Positions 41,096 through 48,267 of a stretch of 64,000 nt of DNA are shown piece by piece. Source of the DNA: JAFDWR01 sp038216655 (lineage in GTDB: Bacteria > Armatimonadota > Fimbriimonadia > Fimbriimonadales > Fimbriimonadaceae). Position 1 is the stretch's first letter, and the number at the start of each line of letters is the position of its first letter. The position numbers were made by a program, and so were the translations under genes. The stretch is taken from the NCBI GenBank assembly GCA_038216655.1, contig JBBQPZ010000003.1:124001-188000 (forward strand), given 5' to 3'. A model generated the notes under the pieces. The model was not told the DNA's origin. It saw nothing but the letters and a program-made list of their open reading frames with translations, and ran no database searches.

Positions 41096-42385
41096 CTAGT
41101 GTTCGGCTTTCGAGGTTCGCTCTCCCCTTACCGAGATTGCCGCTGACATCATAGAATTGGGCTCCACCTCAGGGGGCCCTTTTTCATTTGTCCCGAGCCC
41201 ACCTTTCCCTTCGGTTCCGGACGTATCCACACTCCCCTTCTCGAGATTCTCCGGATTCCCGGGATTCTGAGGATTCCTGGCTTTCTGAGGCTGGTCGCAC
41301 AATCGGTAGATTCTCCGTTGCGATTGAACCTGAGTGACGAAGATTAGGCCCTTTCGGCGGAGGTTGGTTACCGAATTTCTGACGGTGCTCTCGGCGAGAT
41401 TCGTTGACTCGATGATTGTGGCGGCGTCGGCTTCACCCTCTTTGAGCATGTCAAGGACCGTCTGTTCGCCGTAGGTTAGCGACTTTTCCTTGATGACGGT
41501 CGCTTTGCCGTCGGTGGGGCGAAAGTCGAGGGGACCGCGGCTGAGGAGATGGACGGTGCCGTTGGCCCAGGCGCCGCGCCCGTCGCATTGAAGGGTGACG
41601 AGCCTTGGAGCGTCGGTTTCTTCCTCGAATCCCGGGACCTGGGGCGGGCCGCCCCAGCCACTTACGAGTTTTTGGGTACCTCTAGGTTCTTCAACCTCAG
41701 CTCTTCTTGAACTGAGGACAATGTTCATGCTGGCGGTGGCGCTGAGTTGGTCGTTGTCGGCAACGCGGGCATGGCGTCGGGCTTGGTCATCGCGCTTGGA
41801 GTGATGCAGGACGAGCCCGGTGAGTCGGTGATGGTGGCAGAACTGTTTGAATGTCTTGAGAGTCTTTCTGGCGGCCCAACTGTCGCGCAGTGATCGTCCA
41901 GTGACGGAGCCGAGGAGAGGATCGACGACGATGAGACCCGCTCCGGTTTCGTGAACCCAGTGCTGGAGGGCGGTTAGGTAGTACTCGTCGTCGATCTGGA
42001 AGGGTTGGTGGCACGTCCAGAGGGGGACGGAGGGATCGGCGAGAGGGCTTCCTTTGAGGAACAGGTTGCGCTCGTAAGGGTTTTCCTCTCCGGCAATCCA
42101 GAGGACGGCGCATTGATTGGTCTGGCGTCCGGCGAAGGGGACGCCCGCGGCAACGGCGAGGGCGAGCGCAGTCGCGAAGCACGTCTTGCCCGACTTGGGA
42201 GGGGCGGCGAGCATGACGAGATAGCTTTTTGGGATGAGGCCCTCTACGAGCCAGTCGATGTCCCACTTGGGTCCGTCTACCATGATGGGAAGGAAGAGGT
42301 CCTCGCGGAAGTTCTCGTCTTCGCGGATGCGTTGTTGGCGGGCGATAGGGTCGTTGAATTCGGCGACGTCGAATTTCTTGCTCAT
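41096..42385 (-). CDS. RepA-like AAA ATPase with winged-helix C-terminal domain
   Basis: Predicted 429-residue protein of the hexameric RepA/KaiC-like group (AAA_25). Walker A APPKSGKT near residue 62, Walker B-like GLIVVDPLL near 150, sensor-like LVLHHSKRDD near 195, and an N-terminal region that positions the ATPase (DWLVEGLIPKSYLVMLAAPP). From about 310, LTYGEQTVLDMLKEGEADAA, TNLAESTVRNSVTNLRRKG resembles a winged-helix DNA-binding domain. The last 75 residues are low-complexity (NPQNPGNPENLEK). Such proteins are replicative helicases of plasmids, phages and integrated elements. Nothing else in the neighbourhood looks mobile, so this may be a solitary remnant or a host-adopted gene. Confidence 0.8.
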   Translation of the reverse strand: MSKKFDVAEFNDPIARQQRIREDENFREDLFLPIMVDGPKWDIDWLVEGLIPKSYLVMLAAPPKSGKTCFATALALAVAAGVPFAGRQTNQCAVLWIAGEENPYERNLFLKGSPLADPSVPLWTCHQPFQIDDEYYLTALQHWVHETGAGLIVVDPLLGSVTGRSLRDSWAARKTLKTFKQFCHHHRLTGLVLHHSKRDDQARRHARVADNDQLSATASMNIVLSSRRAEVEEPRGTQKLVSGWGGPPQVPGFEEETDAPRLVTLQCDGRGAWANGTVHLLSRGPLDFRPTDGKATVIKEKSLTYGEQTVLDMLKEGEADAATIIESTNLAESTVRNSVTNLRRKGLIFVTQVQSQRRIYRLCDQPQKARNPQNPGNPENLEKGSVDTSGTEGKGGLGTNEKGPPEVEPNSMMSAAISVRGERTSKAEH

Positions 42386-42753
42386 GCCAATTACGAACTC
42401 TCAAAGGCGGAGCGTCAACCAGTGAAACAGTAAACTCGGGCTCATCAGAGGATTCTTTGTTCCGAACCTCCGACCAGAATGATTTTTGGATACGGCATGG
42501 ATCGTCATTCGCCTGTGGGGGCACGGTGAAATGCTTGAAGATCAACTGGAAGGGGATCAGCTTTAGCGGTATGCCGCGCAGATTAGAAAACGCGTGTCAC
42601 TACTGCGCAGACTCCCGCAATTTCCTAGCGCCCTTTTTGGACGACTAACGAGTCTGTATTATTGTCAGGCTCAAACGCATTGCTCTCCCCTTGGCGCGCG
42701 AGTCTGAAGTGCATCCTCCAACGGCCCCCACTCTCCCGGGGGCCACCTTCTTT
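42386..42753. other. 368-bp gap with a G/C hairpin and no supported gene
   Basis: A GGCCCCC/GGGGGCC hairpin at about 42722-42749 is followed on the plus strand by a short T run (CTTCTTTTT), and it lies just past the end of envC on the minus strand. A plus-strand frame at 42457-42648 with five cysteines was considered and left out (see rejected list). Composition in 42430-42650 is less GC-rich than the flanks. Confidence 0.4.
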
Positions 42754-43974
42754 TTAGAGGTAGCGGAGCGGGTTGACGGGGTGGCCGTTGACTCGGACTT
42801 CGAAGTGGAGGTGGGGGCCGGTGGAGAGGCCTGAATTCCCCGTGCGGCCGATAACCTGGCCCCGTTTGATCCTCTGGCCGGGGCTTACGCCGATCGAGGA
42901 GCAGTGACCGTAGAGGGTTTGCATGCCTCCGCCGTGTTCGATGACGATGGTGTTGCCGTAACCGCCCTTACGTTGGGTGAGGATCACGACGCCATCTCCG
43001 GCGGCGTGAATCGACGTCCCGACCGGGCAGCCGAAGTCGATGCCGGTGTGCATCCGAACCTTGTGGAGGATTGGGTGGAAGCGCATTCCAAAGCTGCTGG
43101 TCATGTGGTTGCTGACCGGCTTGGAGAAGTGGCCGGTGAACTTGCCCAGGTTGAGGGTCTTCCCGCCGTTGGTACGTCGGGAAAAGGCGGCGATCTCGCT
43201 GGCGATGTCGCGCTCGTCCTGATCGAACTGGGCGATCATCCGTTTGAGCTGATCCTGCTTTTGGCGCAGGCCCTGGAGCTTTTCGTCCTTCTCTTCGCGG
43301 GTGTCTTTGAGGTCGGCTTGTTGGGATTCCTGGTTGCGGAGGAGGCCGTTGATGCGGTGGACGACGGCATCCTGCTTGCTTTTGCGGGCTTCGGTTTCGG
43401 TTCTTAGGCGGCGGTATTGGTCGAAGAGGCGGCGGTCGCCGTCGGCGATTCGCCTCACCAGGTATTCGCGGGAGGCAAGATCACCGGCGCTGGATGATCC
43501 GATGAGGATGGAGACGGCGGTGCCTTCGCCTTGCATGTAGAGCTGTCGGAGGCGCTTGCGCACCTTTTCTCGGGTGGCGTCGAGGTCCTGGGTGGCTTGG
43601 ACGAGGTCTTTGGCCAGCTCGTTCTGCTCGTCTCGGCTGGAGTCGAGGCGATCGTTGGTGTCGTCGAGTTGGGATTCCAGCTTGTTGAGCCGGTTGTCGA
43701 CTTCTTCGATGTCTTCGAGGACGGCATTGGTCTGGACTTTGGTGGTGTGGAGCTGGTTTTGGAGTTCCTTCTTTCGCTGGTGGAGCTTGCGGAGGTCTTG
43801 GCGCAGGGCGGAGGGGTTCTTGTGGGAGCGGTGCTTCTTGGGTGGGGCGGCTTGGGTTGCTGCGGTTAGGGCGATCAGGGCGATGATCGCAAAAGTCCTG
43901 AGCCCTGCGTTGAGGAAGGACTGGGAGGATGGATTTCTTGGGCCAAGTGTCCGAGTTGGGTGCCACGCGGTCAC
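42754..43974 (-). CDS. envC: EnvC-like murein hydrolase activator with M23 peptidase domain
   Basis: Exported coiled-coil protein partner of FtsEX in septal peptidoglycan splitting. The start is taken as GTG 43974 (406 residues), 35 bp after ftsX; a signal-type helix FAIIALIALTAATQA follows. Residues 50-275 form long heptad coiled coils (KLHQRKKELQNQLHTTKVQT and later RKSKQDAVVHRINGLLRNQE). Residues 290-406 are an M23 domain with HTGIDFGCPVGTSIHA and GPHLHFEVRV. The zinc ligands (HxxxD and HxH) are intact, unlike E. coli EnvC, so this protein may cut peptidoglycan directly. N-terminus lies in a family B repeat. Part of ftsE-ftsX-envC. Confidence 0.92.
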   Translation of the reverse strand: MTAWHPTRTLGPRNPSSQSFLNAGLRTFAIIALIALTAATQAAPPKKHRSHKNPSALRQDLRKLHQRKKELQNQLHTTKVQTNAVLEDIEEVDNRLNKLESQLDDTNDRLDSSRDEQNELAKDLVQATQDLDATREKVRKRLRQLYMQGEGTAVSILIGSSSAGDLASREYLVRRIADGDRRLFDQYRRLRTETEARKSKQDAVVHRINGLLRNQESQQADLKDTREEKDEKLQGLRQKQDQLKRMIAQFDQDERDIASEIAAFSRRTNGGKTLNLGKFTGHFSKPVSNHMTSSFGMRFHPILHKVRMHTGIDFGCPVGTSIHAAGDGVVILTQRKGGYGNTIVIEHGGGMQTLYGHCSSIGVSPGQRIKRGQVIGRTGNSGLSTGPHLHFEVRVNGHPVNPLRYL

Positions 43975-44010
43975 CCCCAACCCCCTCAAGGGGGCTAATC
44001 CCCAAGGCCT
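43961..44010 (+). repeat. Dispersed palindromic repeat, family B, copy 2
   Basis: GTGCCACGCGGTCACCCCCA followed by the palindrome CCCCCTCAAGGGGGC and CCCCAAGGCC. It fills the ftsX-envC junction, and its reverse complement supplies the GTG start and first codons of envC. Same layout as 19717-19770. Confidence 0.6.
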
Positions 44011-44885
44011 CACCGGAACCTCAGCATAGTTCGTGCGGCGGCGGCGGAGCAGAGGAGGCCGTAGGCAGCCCCGAAGCCGCACAGGACGAGGGCCATCATC
44101 CCGAGGGGGAAATCGGGGGCGGTGCCGAGGGCGTTGTGGGCTTGGATGAATTGGCTGACGAGGTGGGAGGAACCGTCGAGAAGGAGGGCGGCGAGGCCGC
44201 CGCCGATGAGGCCTTGGACGATGCCCTCGATGAGGAACGGGACCAGGACGGTGAATCCAGACGCGCCGATCAGGCGCATGATCCTCACCTCCAGGCGGCG
44301 CGAGAGGATGGTGAGGCGGATGGCGTTGTAGATGAGCAGGCCGGCGGTGATGAAGAGCAGTCCGCCTGCGGTGCTGCCGACCCAGCGGACGATCGAGAGA
44401 AGTTGGGTGACGAATCGCTGTTCGTCGCTGCGGTAGACGACGCCCTCGTCGCCAGACGGGATGGTCGGGAGGGCATGGATTGCCTCGGCCACGGCGGGTC
44501 CCTCCTTGAGGTCGTTGAGGGTGACCTTGAAGGCGTCGGGGTAGGGGTTGGGGACGTCGGCGAACTCGGGGTTCTCCGCCTTCTTACGCTCCCACATTTT
44601 CTCTTTCGGGAGCCAGGCGACGGCCTGCACGCCGTGGATCTGGCGGATCTGGGTGGCGGTGATGGTGATATCGCTGGCGGATGCGTCGTCGCGGAGGTAG
44701 ACACGGAGATCGAACATGCCGGGGACGGACTTGGTGTATTCGGAGAGTCGGAAGTAGACGTAGCCGAGTCCGCCGAGTAGGTAGAGGGAGACGGCGACGG
44801 TGGAGATGGCGGCAAAGGTCATCAGGCCGTTTCGGCGCAGGGCGGTGAACGCTTCGGAGAGGAGGAACTGGATGCGGTCTAGCAT
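44010..44885 (-). CDS. ftsX: Cell division protein FtsX
   Basis: Inner-membrane half of the FtsEX ABC-type complex that turns septal hydrolases on. The ATG at 44885 gives 291 residues: cytoplasmic N-terminus (MLDRIQFLLSEAFTALRRNG), helix 1 (TFAAISTVAVSLYLLGGLGY), a periplasmic domain of about 130 residues (DLRVYLRDDASASDITIT), then helices LLSIVRWVGSTAGGLLFITAGLL, VLVPFLIEGIVQGLIGGGLAALL and FPLGMMALVLCGFGAAYGLL. Four helices in all, as in the family. A longer start at 44954 adds histidine/tyrosine-rich residues that come from a triplet repeat and is rejected. ftsE is 123 bp upstream, an unusually wide gap, filled by repeat DNA. Confidence 0.95.
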   Translation of the reverse strand: MLDRIQFLLSEAFTALRRNGLMTFAAISTVAVSLYLLGGLGYVYFRLSEYTKSVPGMFDLRVYLRDDASASDITITATQIRQIHGVQAVAWLPKEKMWERKKAENPEFADVPNPYPDAFKVTLNDLKEGPAVAEAIHALPTIPSGDEGVVYRSDEQRFVTQLLSIVRWVGSTAGGLLFITAGLLIYNAIRLTILSRRLEVRIMRLIGASGFTVLVPFLIEGIVQGLIGGGLAALLLDGSSHLVSQFIQAHNALGTAPDFPLGMMALVLCGFGAAYGLLCSAAAARTMLRFR

Positions 44886-44891
44886 CGGGCT

Positions 44892-44921
44892 CCGGTAGTG
44901 GTGGTGGTAGTGGTGGTGGCA
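44892..44921. repeat. GTG/GTA triplet microsatellite
   Basis: CCGGTAGTGGTGGTGGTAGT followed by GGTGGTGGCAC, between ftsE and ftsX. Similar arrays occur at 53050-53118 and 57058-57076. Confidence 0.6.
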
Positions 44922-44958
44922 CCCAAGCTGCTTCCATCGGGGGCGGCGATCCACAGGT

Positions 44959-45003
44959 GTTGTGCCACGAGGGCACCCTCTCTCCTCCCAAGGAGGTTAA
45001 CCC
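44959..45003 (+). repeat. Dispersed palindromic repeat, family B, copy 3
   Basis: GTGCCACGAGGGCACCCTCT, then CTCCTCCCAAGGAGG, ending AACCCTCTGG. Same order of blocks as copies 1 and 2, with more substitutions. Lies between ftsE and ftsX. Confidence 0.5.
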
Positions 45004-45008
45004 TCTGG

Positions 45009-45803
45009 CTACGCATCAGCTTGCTCCTCGGCGACGCGATTTGGATCGTCTTCCGGGGTTTCGTCAGGCAGATCCCCGGCCTCAAGTTCGAGCTCCTGCT
45101 GGACGGCGGCGAGGTCGATGGAGGGGAGGGTGGCGGTGTCGGCGAGGATTTTGCCGCCTTGGAGGGTGACGATGCGCTTGGCCATTCGGTGAATGACCAT
45201 CATGTCGTGGCTTGCCACGAGGATGGTGGTGCCGGCCTTGTTGAGCTTTTCGAGCAGCTCCATGATCTCCCAGGACAACTCGGGGTCGAGGTTGCCGGTG
45301 GGTTCGTCGGCGATCAGGAGGGCGGGGGAGTTGATGAGGGCGCGGGCGATGGCGACACGTTGCTGCTCGCCGCCGCTGAGCTCGTGGGGATAGGCGTCGA
45401 GCCGATGCCCCATCGCGACGAGGTCGAGGACCTCGGGGACCTTCTTCCGGACGTCGCGGCGGCGCATCCCGACCGCGCGCATGGCATAAGCGACGTTCTC
45501 CCAGACCTTCTTCTTCGGGAGCAGGGCGAAGTCTTGGGGGACGATTCCCATCTGGCGGCGGAGGGCCGGGATTGTTCGATATGGCATTTGGCCGAGGTCG
45601 CGGCCGTCGAACATGACGCGGCCGCTGGTCTGCATAACCTCGCGGGTAAGAAGCTTGATGAGGGTGCTCTTTCCGGCACCGGTTTTGCCGACAAAGAACA
45701 CGAAGTCGCCCCGGTCTATGTTGAGGGAAACGTCGCGCAGGCCGTACACCAGATCGGTGTACTTGACCTCGACATTCTCGAAGCTAATGTAGGGAGTGGC
45801 CAT
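45009..45803 (-). CDS. ftsE: Cell division ATP-binding protein FtsE
   Basis: ABC ATPase that binds FtsX and uses ATP to drive the septal hydrolase activator. 264 residues with Walker A GKTGAGKST (39-47), Q-loop VPQDFALLPKKKVWENV, signature LSGGEQQR near 140, Walker B LLIADEPTGNLD and switch His in VASHD. The length exceeds E. coli FtsE (222) by an acidic C-terminal tail of about 40 residues (ELELEAGDLPDETPEDDPNR). First gene of ftsE-ftsX-envC; PfkB kinase lies 53 bp upstream on the same strand. The acidic tail is unusual and unassigned. Confidence 0.97.
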   Translation of the reverse strand: MATPYISFENVEVKYTDLVYGLRDVSLNIDRGDFVFFVGKTGAGKSTLIKLLTREVMQTSGRVMFDGRDLGQMPYRTIPALRRQMGIVPQDFALLPKKKVWENVAYAMRAVGMRRRDVRKKVPEVLDLVAMGHRLDAYPHELSGGEQQRVAIARALINSPALLIADEPTGNLDPELSWEIMELLEKLNKAGTTILVASHDMMVIHRMAKRIVTLQGGKILADTATLPSIDLAAVQQELELEAGDLPDETPEDDPNRVAEEQADA

Positions 45804-45856
45804 CCTTTGCCTTATCGCCCATGTGCTGACGCTTGAGTAGCTTCGAGGCTACCCTT

Positions 45857-46750
45857 TCAGGCGCGCTTTTCGGCGATGAGGGATTCGATTTCGGCAATGG
45901 TTGGGACGTTCACAGTCGCTCCGATGGAGCGGCAAATGAGGGCACCGGCGGCGGCTCCGTAGAGAAGGGAGCGCTCAAGGGGCCAGCCCTGGTCAAGGCC
46001 GTAGAGAGTTCCGGCGCGGAACAGGTCACCCGCTCCGGTGGAATCGACGGCGACGAGGCCGGGTTCGACGAGCGCTTCGTGCCAATAGGCGTTGCCGTCC
46101 GGATCGCTGACCGCGAAGCCGTTCGGTCCGTCGGTGAGGACGGTGGTGCAGCGGTGCTTGTTGGACCAGCTTGTTGCCCAGGCTAGGTTGGCTTGGGGGT
46201 TGTTGCGTTCGCCGACCCAGTCGGTGCCTTGCTGGCAGATCGACCCCGCGGGGATTTGCTCGTCGTCGCGGAAGAAGTCCATCAAGTAGAGCCGCATGCC
46301 AGCCTTGGCCGCTCTTAGGTAGGCATCGCGGGAGGTTTGGGCCATGTTGGGCTCGGCGGTGAACCACTGGCCTTTCGGGTACTCGATTTGGGTGACGTCA
46401 ATCGAGCCATCGGAGGCGGAGAAGCCGAGCCCGATCATGGTGCGCTCGCCATCGGGGGTGATTAAGAGGTCGCAGACGGGCGCGTCGCCGGTGTCATGGG
46501 CGTCGACGGGGGTGAGGATGCCTCGCTCTTTGAGGAGCTTGCGGATGAGGTCGCCGTTGGGGCCGATGCCGAGGCGATTGCCTTCGAGGCGGACGTCCGC
46601 TCCCCATGACTTGAGGGCATTTGCGGTGTTGGCGGCTTCACCGCCGAGGAGGGTTCGATCGTCGGTGACCTCGACGTAGCCGCCCGGCTTTGGGAAGTTC
46701 GGGATGAAGCGGACTCGGTCGAGGCAGATCGTTCCAAAGACGAGAATCAT
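45857..46750 (-). CDS. PfkB-family carbohydrate kinase
   Basis: Cytoplasmic sugar or nucleoside kinase of 297 residues. Conserved pieces: ILVFGTICLDRVRFIPNFP at the N-terminus, GGEAANTANALKSWGADV near 36 (first PfkB signature), a TVLTDGPNGFAV strand and the C-terminal signature VDSTGAGDLFRAGTLYGL with the catalytic Asp in GAGD. Substrate not clear; sequence lies closer to ribokinase-like members than to phosphofructokinase. No sugar transporter or regulator nearby, and its position before ftsE gives no clue to pathway. Confidence 0.9.
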   Translation of the reverse strand: MILVFGTICLDRVRFIPNFPKPGGYVEVTDDRTLLGGEAANTANALKSWGADVRLEGNRLGIGPNGDLIRKLLKERGILTPVDAHDTGDAPVCDLLITPDGERTMIGLGFSASDGSIDVTQIEYPKGQWFTAEPNMAQTSRDAYLRAAKAGMRLYLMDFFRDDEQIPAGSICQQGTDWVGERNNPQANLAWATSWSNKHRCTTVLTDGPNGFAVSDPDGNAYWHEALVEPGLVAVDSTGAGDLFRAGTLYGLDQGWPLERSLLYGAAAGALICRSIGATVNVPTIAEIESLIAEKRA

Positions 46751-46796
46751 GCGCGGTCATCATGTTAGCGCGATTCTCCGCTGCATCAGGCGCGGT

Positions 46797-47447
46797 CTAG
46801 CCGCGTCGACGCCTTCGCAGCAGAAGGAGAGGCAACCCGAGGGCGAGGGCAGTGGCGGGTTCCGGGGTGGTGAGGACGCGGATTTGGTCGCCGGGTGATC
46901 CGGCTGACAAGCTCACGGTGATGTGATTGGCGGCGAAGTTGAAGGAGTCGGTGCCGTCGAGCTCGAGGCCGCGGGCAGCGAAGTGGGCGGTCGGGATGTT
47001 CCCGACCGGGATGCTGCCGGGGATGAGGAAGTCGGAATTGAAGAGGTGGTCGACGCCGAGGGCATCGTCGAGGACGATCACGCCGATGATGGTGCCGTCG
47101 AAGGCGTACGAGGCCTGGACGCCGCCGCTTCCGACGGGGTCGAAATAGAGCGTGTGGCTGCTGACTGTCGTACCAGCGGAGATGACGCCAGGAGTGAGGC
47201 TGCCCAGCGAGCCGTAGGTTCCGGCGCTCGCGGCATCGACCGCGACGTTGGTGGTCAGGGTGAAGTTCTGCATCTCATTCCAACCGTGAACGAGGTCGAT
47301 GGTGTCGTTGAAGAAGTCGGGAGTGTAGCCAACGCTGGCCCCGGGGGTGAGGATGTTCCCCTGGTTGACCACGTTGATGATTGCGGCAGGCGCGGATGCT
47401 GCGACGGTCAGGCCCAAGCTCAATAACGCCAATCGATTGCAATTCAT
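46797..47447 (-). CDS. PEP-CTERM sorting-domain protein
   Basis: Exported protein of 216 residues with a signal peptide (MNCNRLALLSLGLTVAASAP) and the sorting signal TPEPATALALGLPLLLLRRRRRG at the C-terminus. The body contains DLVHGWNEMQNFTLTTNVAV and YAFDGTIIGVIVLDDALG, a pattern seen in a group of PEP-CTERM cargo proteins with a predicted beta sandwich. Function unknown. ATG at 47447. The gene faces away from the coiled-coil gene with a 180-bp intergenic region. Confidence 0.88.
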   Translation of the reverse strand: MNCNRLALLSLGLTVAASAPAAIINVVNQGNILTPGASVGYTPDFFNDTIDLVHGWNEMQNFTLTTNVAVDAASAGTYGSLGSLTPGVISAGTTVSSHTLYFDPVGSGGVQASYAFDGTIIGVIVLDDALGVDHLFNSDFLIPGSIPVGNIPTAHFAARGLELDGTDSFNFAANHITVSLSAGSPGDQIRVLTTPEPATALALGLPLLLLRRRRRG

Positions 47448-47626
47448 GGGTTCATTGTAAGGGCGATCCGGGGAATGTTCTGGCGTGGTAGGTCGGCGGC
47501 CCTGCCGAGTGGGCGAAAAACGCGTAAGAGTACAGGCCTAGGACCGGGTTCGGGAAAAGCGGGACAAATACCCCACGGTCTTTGGCAAAGGTGTCAAAAT
47601 GAATGGGTTCTCCCGGTTGTACTTCC

Positions 47627-48178
47627 ATGGATATTCTCCGCCTGCTCGAAGATCTTGAGTTCCAGATGCTCGAAAAGCCCAAGCGCTTTGGGCCGCTTCG
47701 GTGGGGGGTCAACGACGAGGAGATTTCGATGCAGATCGCGAAGATCCGGGCGTCGTTGCCGACTGAGTTGAAGGCGGCGGTGGCGACGGTGCGCGAGTCT
47801 GAGCGGATCGTTGAAGGGGCTCGCGAGGATGCCAATCAGGCGCTCGAGAGCGCGAAGAAGGAAGGCGAGCGGGCGCTCGCCGAGGCGCGCCTCGAAGCCG
47901 AGCGGATTGTCGAGCAGGCGAAGCTCCAGCAGGAGCGGATGGTCGCAGACAGCGAGATTTTGAAATTGAGCAAGGCGCAGAGCGAGGAGATTCGCTCGGC
48001 GGCGGATCGCGAGGCGCACCAGATGCGCCGTGGCGCGGAGAAGTATGCCTACGACGTGCTTGGGCAGTTGGAGAATGTGGTCGGCAAGGTGATGACCACG
48101 ATCGATCGCGGGAAGCAGGAGATCAAGCCGGCGGCGGAGCCGACGCCGGGTGGCGCTCGCGAGAAGACTCGGGTTTAG
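47627..48178 (+). CDS. Coiled-coil protein of unknown function
   Basis: Predicted 183-residue protein starting at ATG 47627 (MDILRLLEDLEFQML). Residues 60-150 form one long charged coiled coil rich in Ala, Glu and Arg (EGAREDANQALESAKKEGER, ALAEARLEAERIVEQAKLQQ), resembling DivIVA-like proteins or the b subunit of ATP synthase. No membrane anchor is present, which speaks against AtpF. The short N-terminal block (FQMLEKPKRFGPLRWGVNDE) could be a DivIVA-like lipid-binding or partner-binding segment. A role in cell shape or division is possible, but not shown. Confidence 0.75.
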   Translation: MDILRLLEDLEFQMLEKPKRFGPLRWGVNDEEISMQIAKIRASLPTELKAAVATVRESERIVEGAREDANQALESAKKEGERALAEARLEAERIVEQAKLQQERMVADSEILKLSKAQSEEIRSAADREAHQMRRGAEKYAYDVLGQLENVVGKVMTTIDRGKQEIKPAAEPTPGGAREKTRV

Positions 48179-48214
48179 GCTTTTGGAGCGGGTGAATCGC
48201 CAGTGCTCCGATCT

Positions 48215-48264
48215 AGGCGCTCGCAGGCTCGCGGCGGAAAAGCACGGCCAGGGCCATGCACTCC
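48215..48264 (+). repeat. Dispersed repeat, family D, copy 1
   Basis: GCTCGCAGGCTCGCGGCGGA, then the block AAAGCACGGCCAGGGCCATG and CACTCC. It is placed between the convergent coiled-coil gene and uvrC. An almost identical block lies at 57618-57663, also between convergent genes. Confidence 0.75.
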
Positions 48265-48267
48265 AAG

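Noticed and set aside
42457..42648. Possible 63-residue protein with five cysteines upstream of envC
   Set aside because: TTG start without ribosome site, no recognisable zinc-finger spacing and no support from context.
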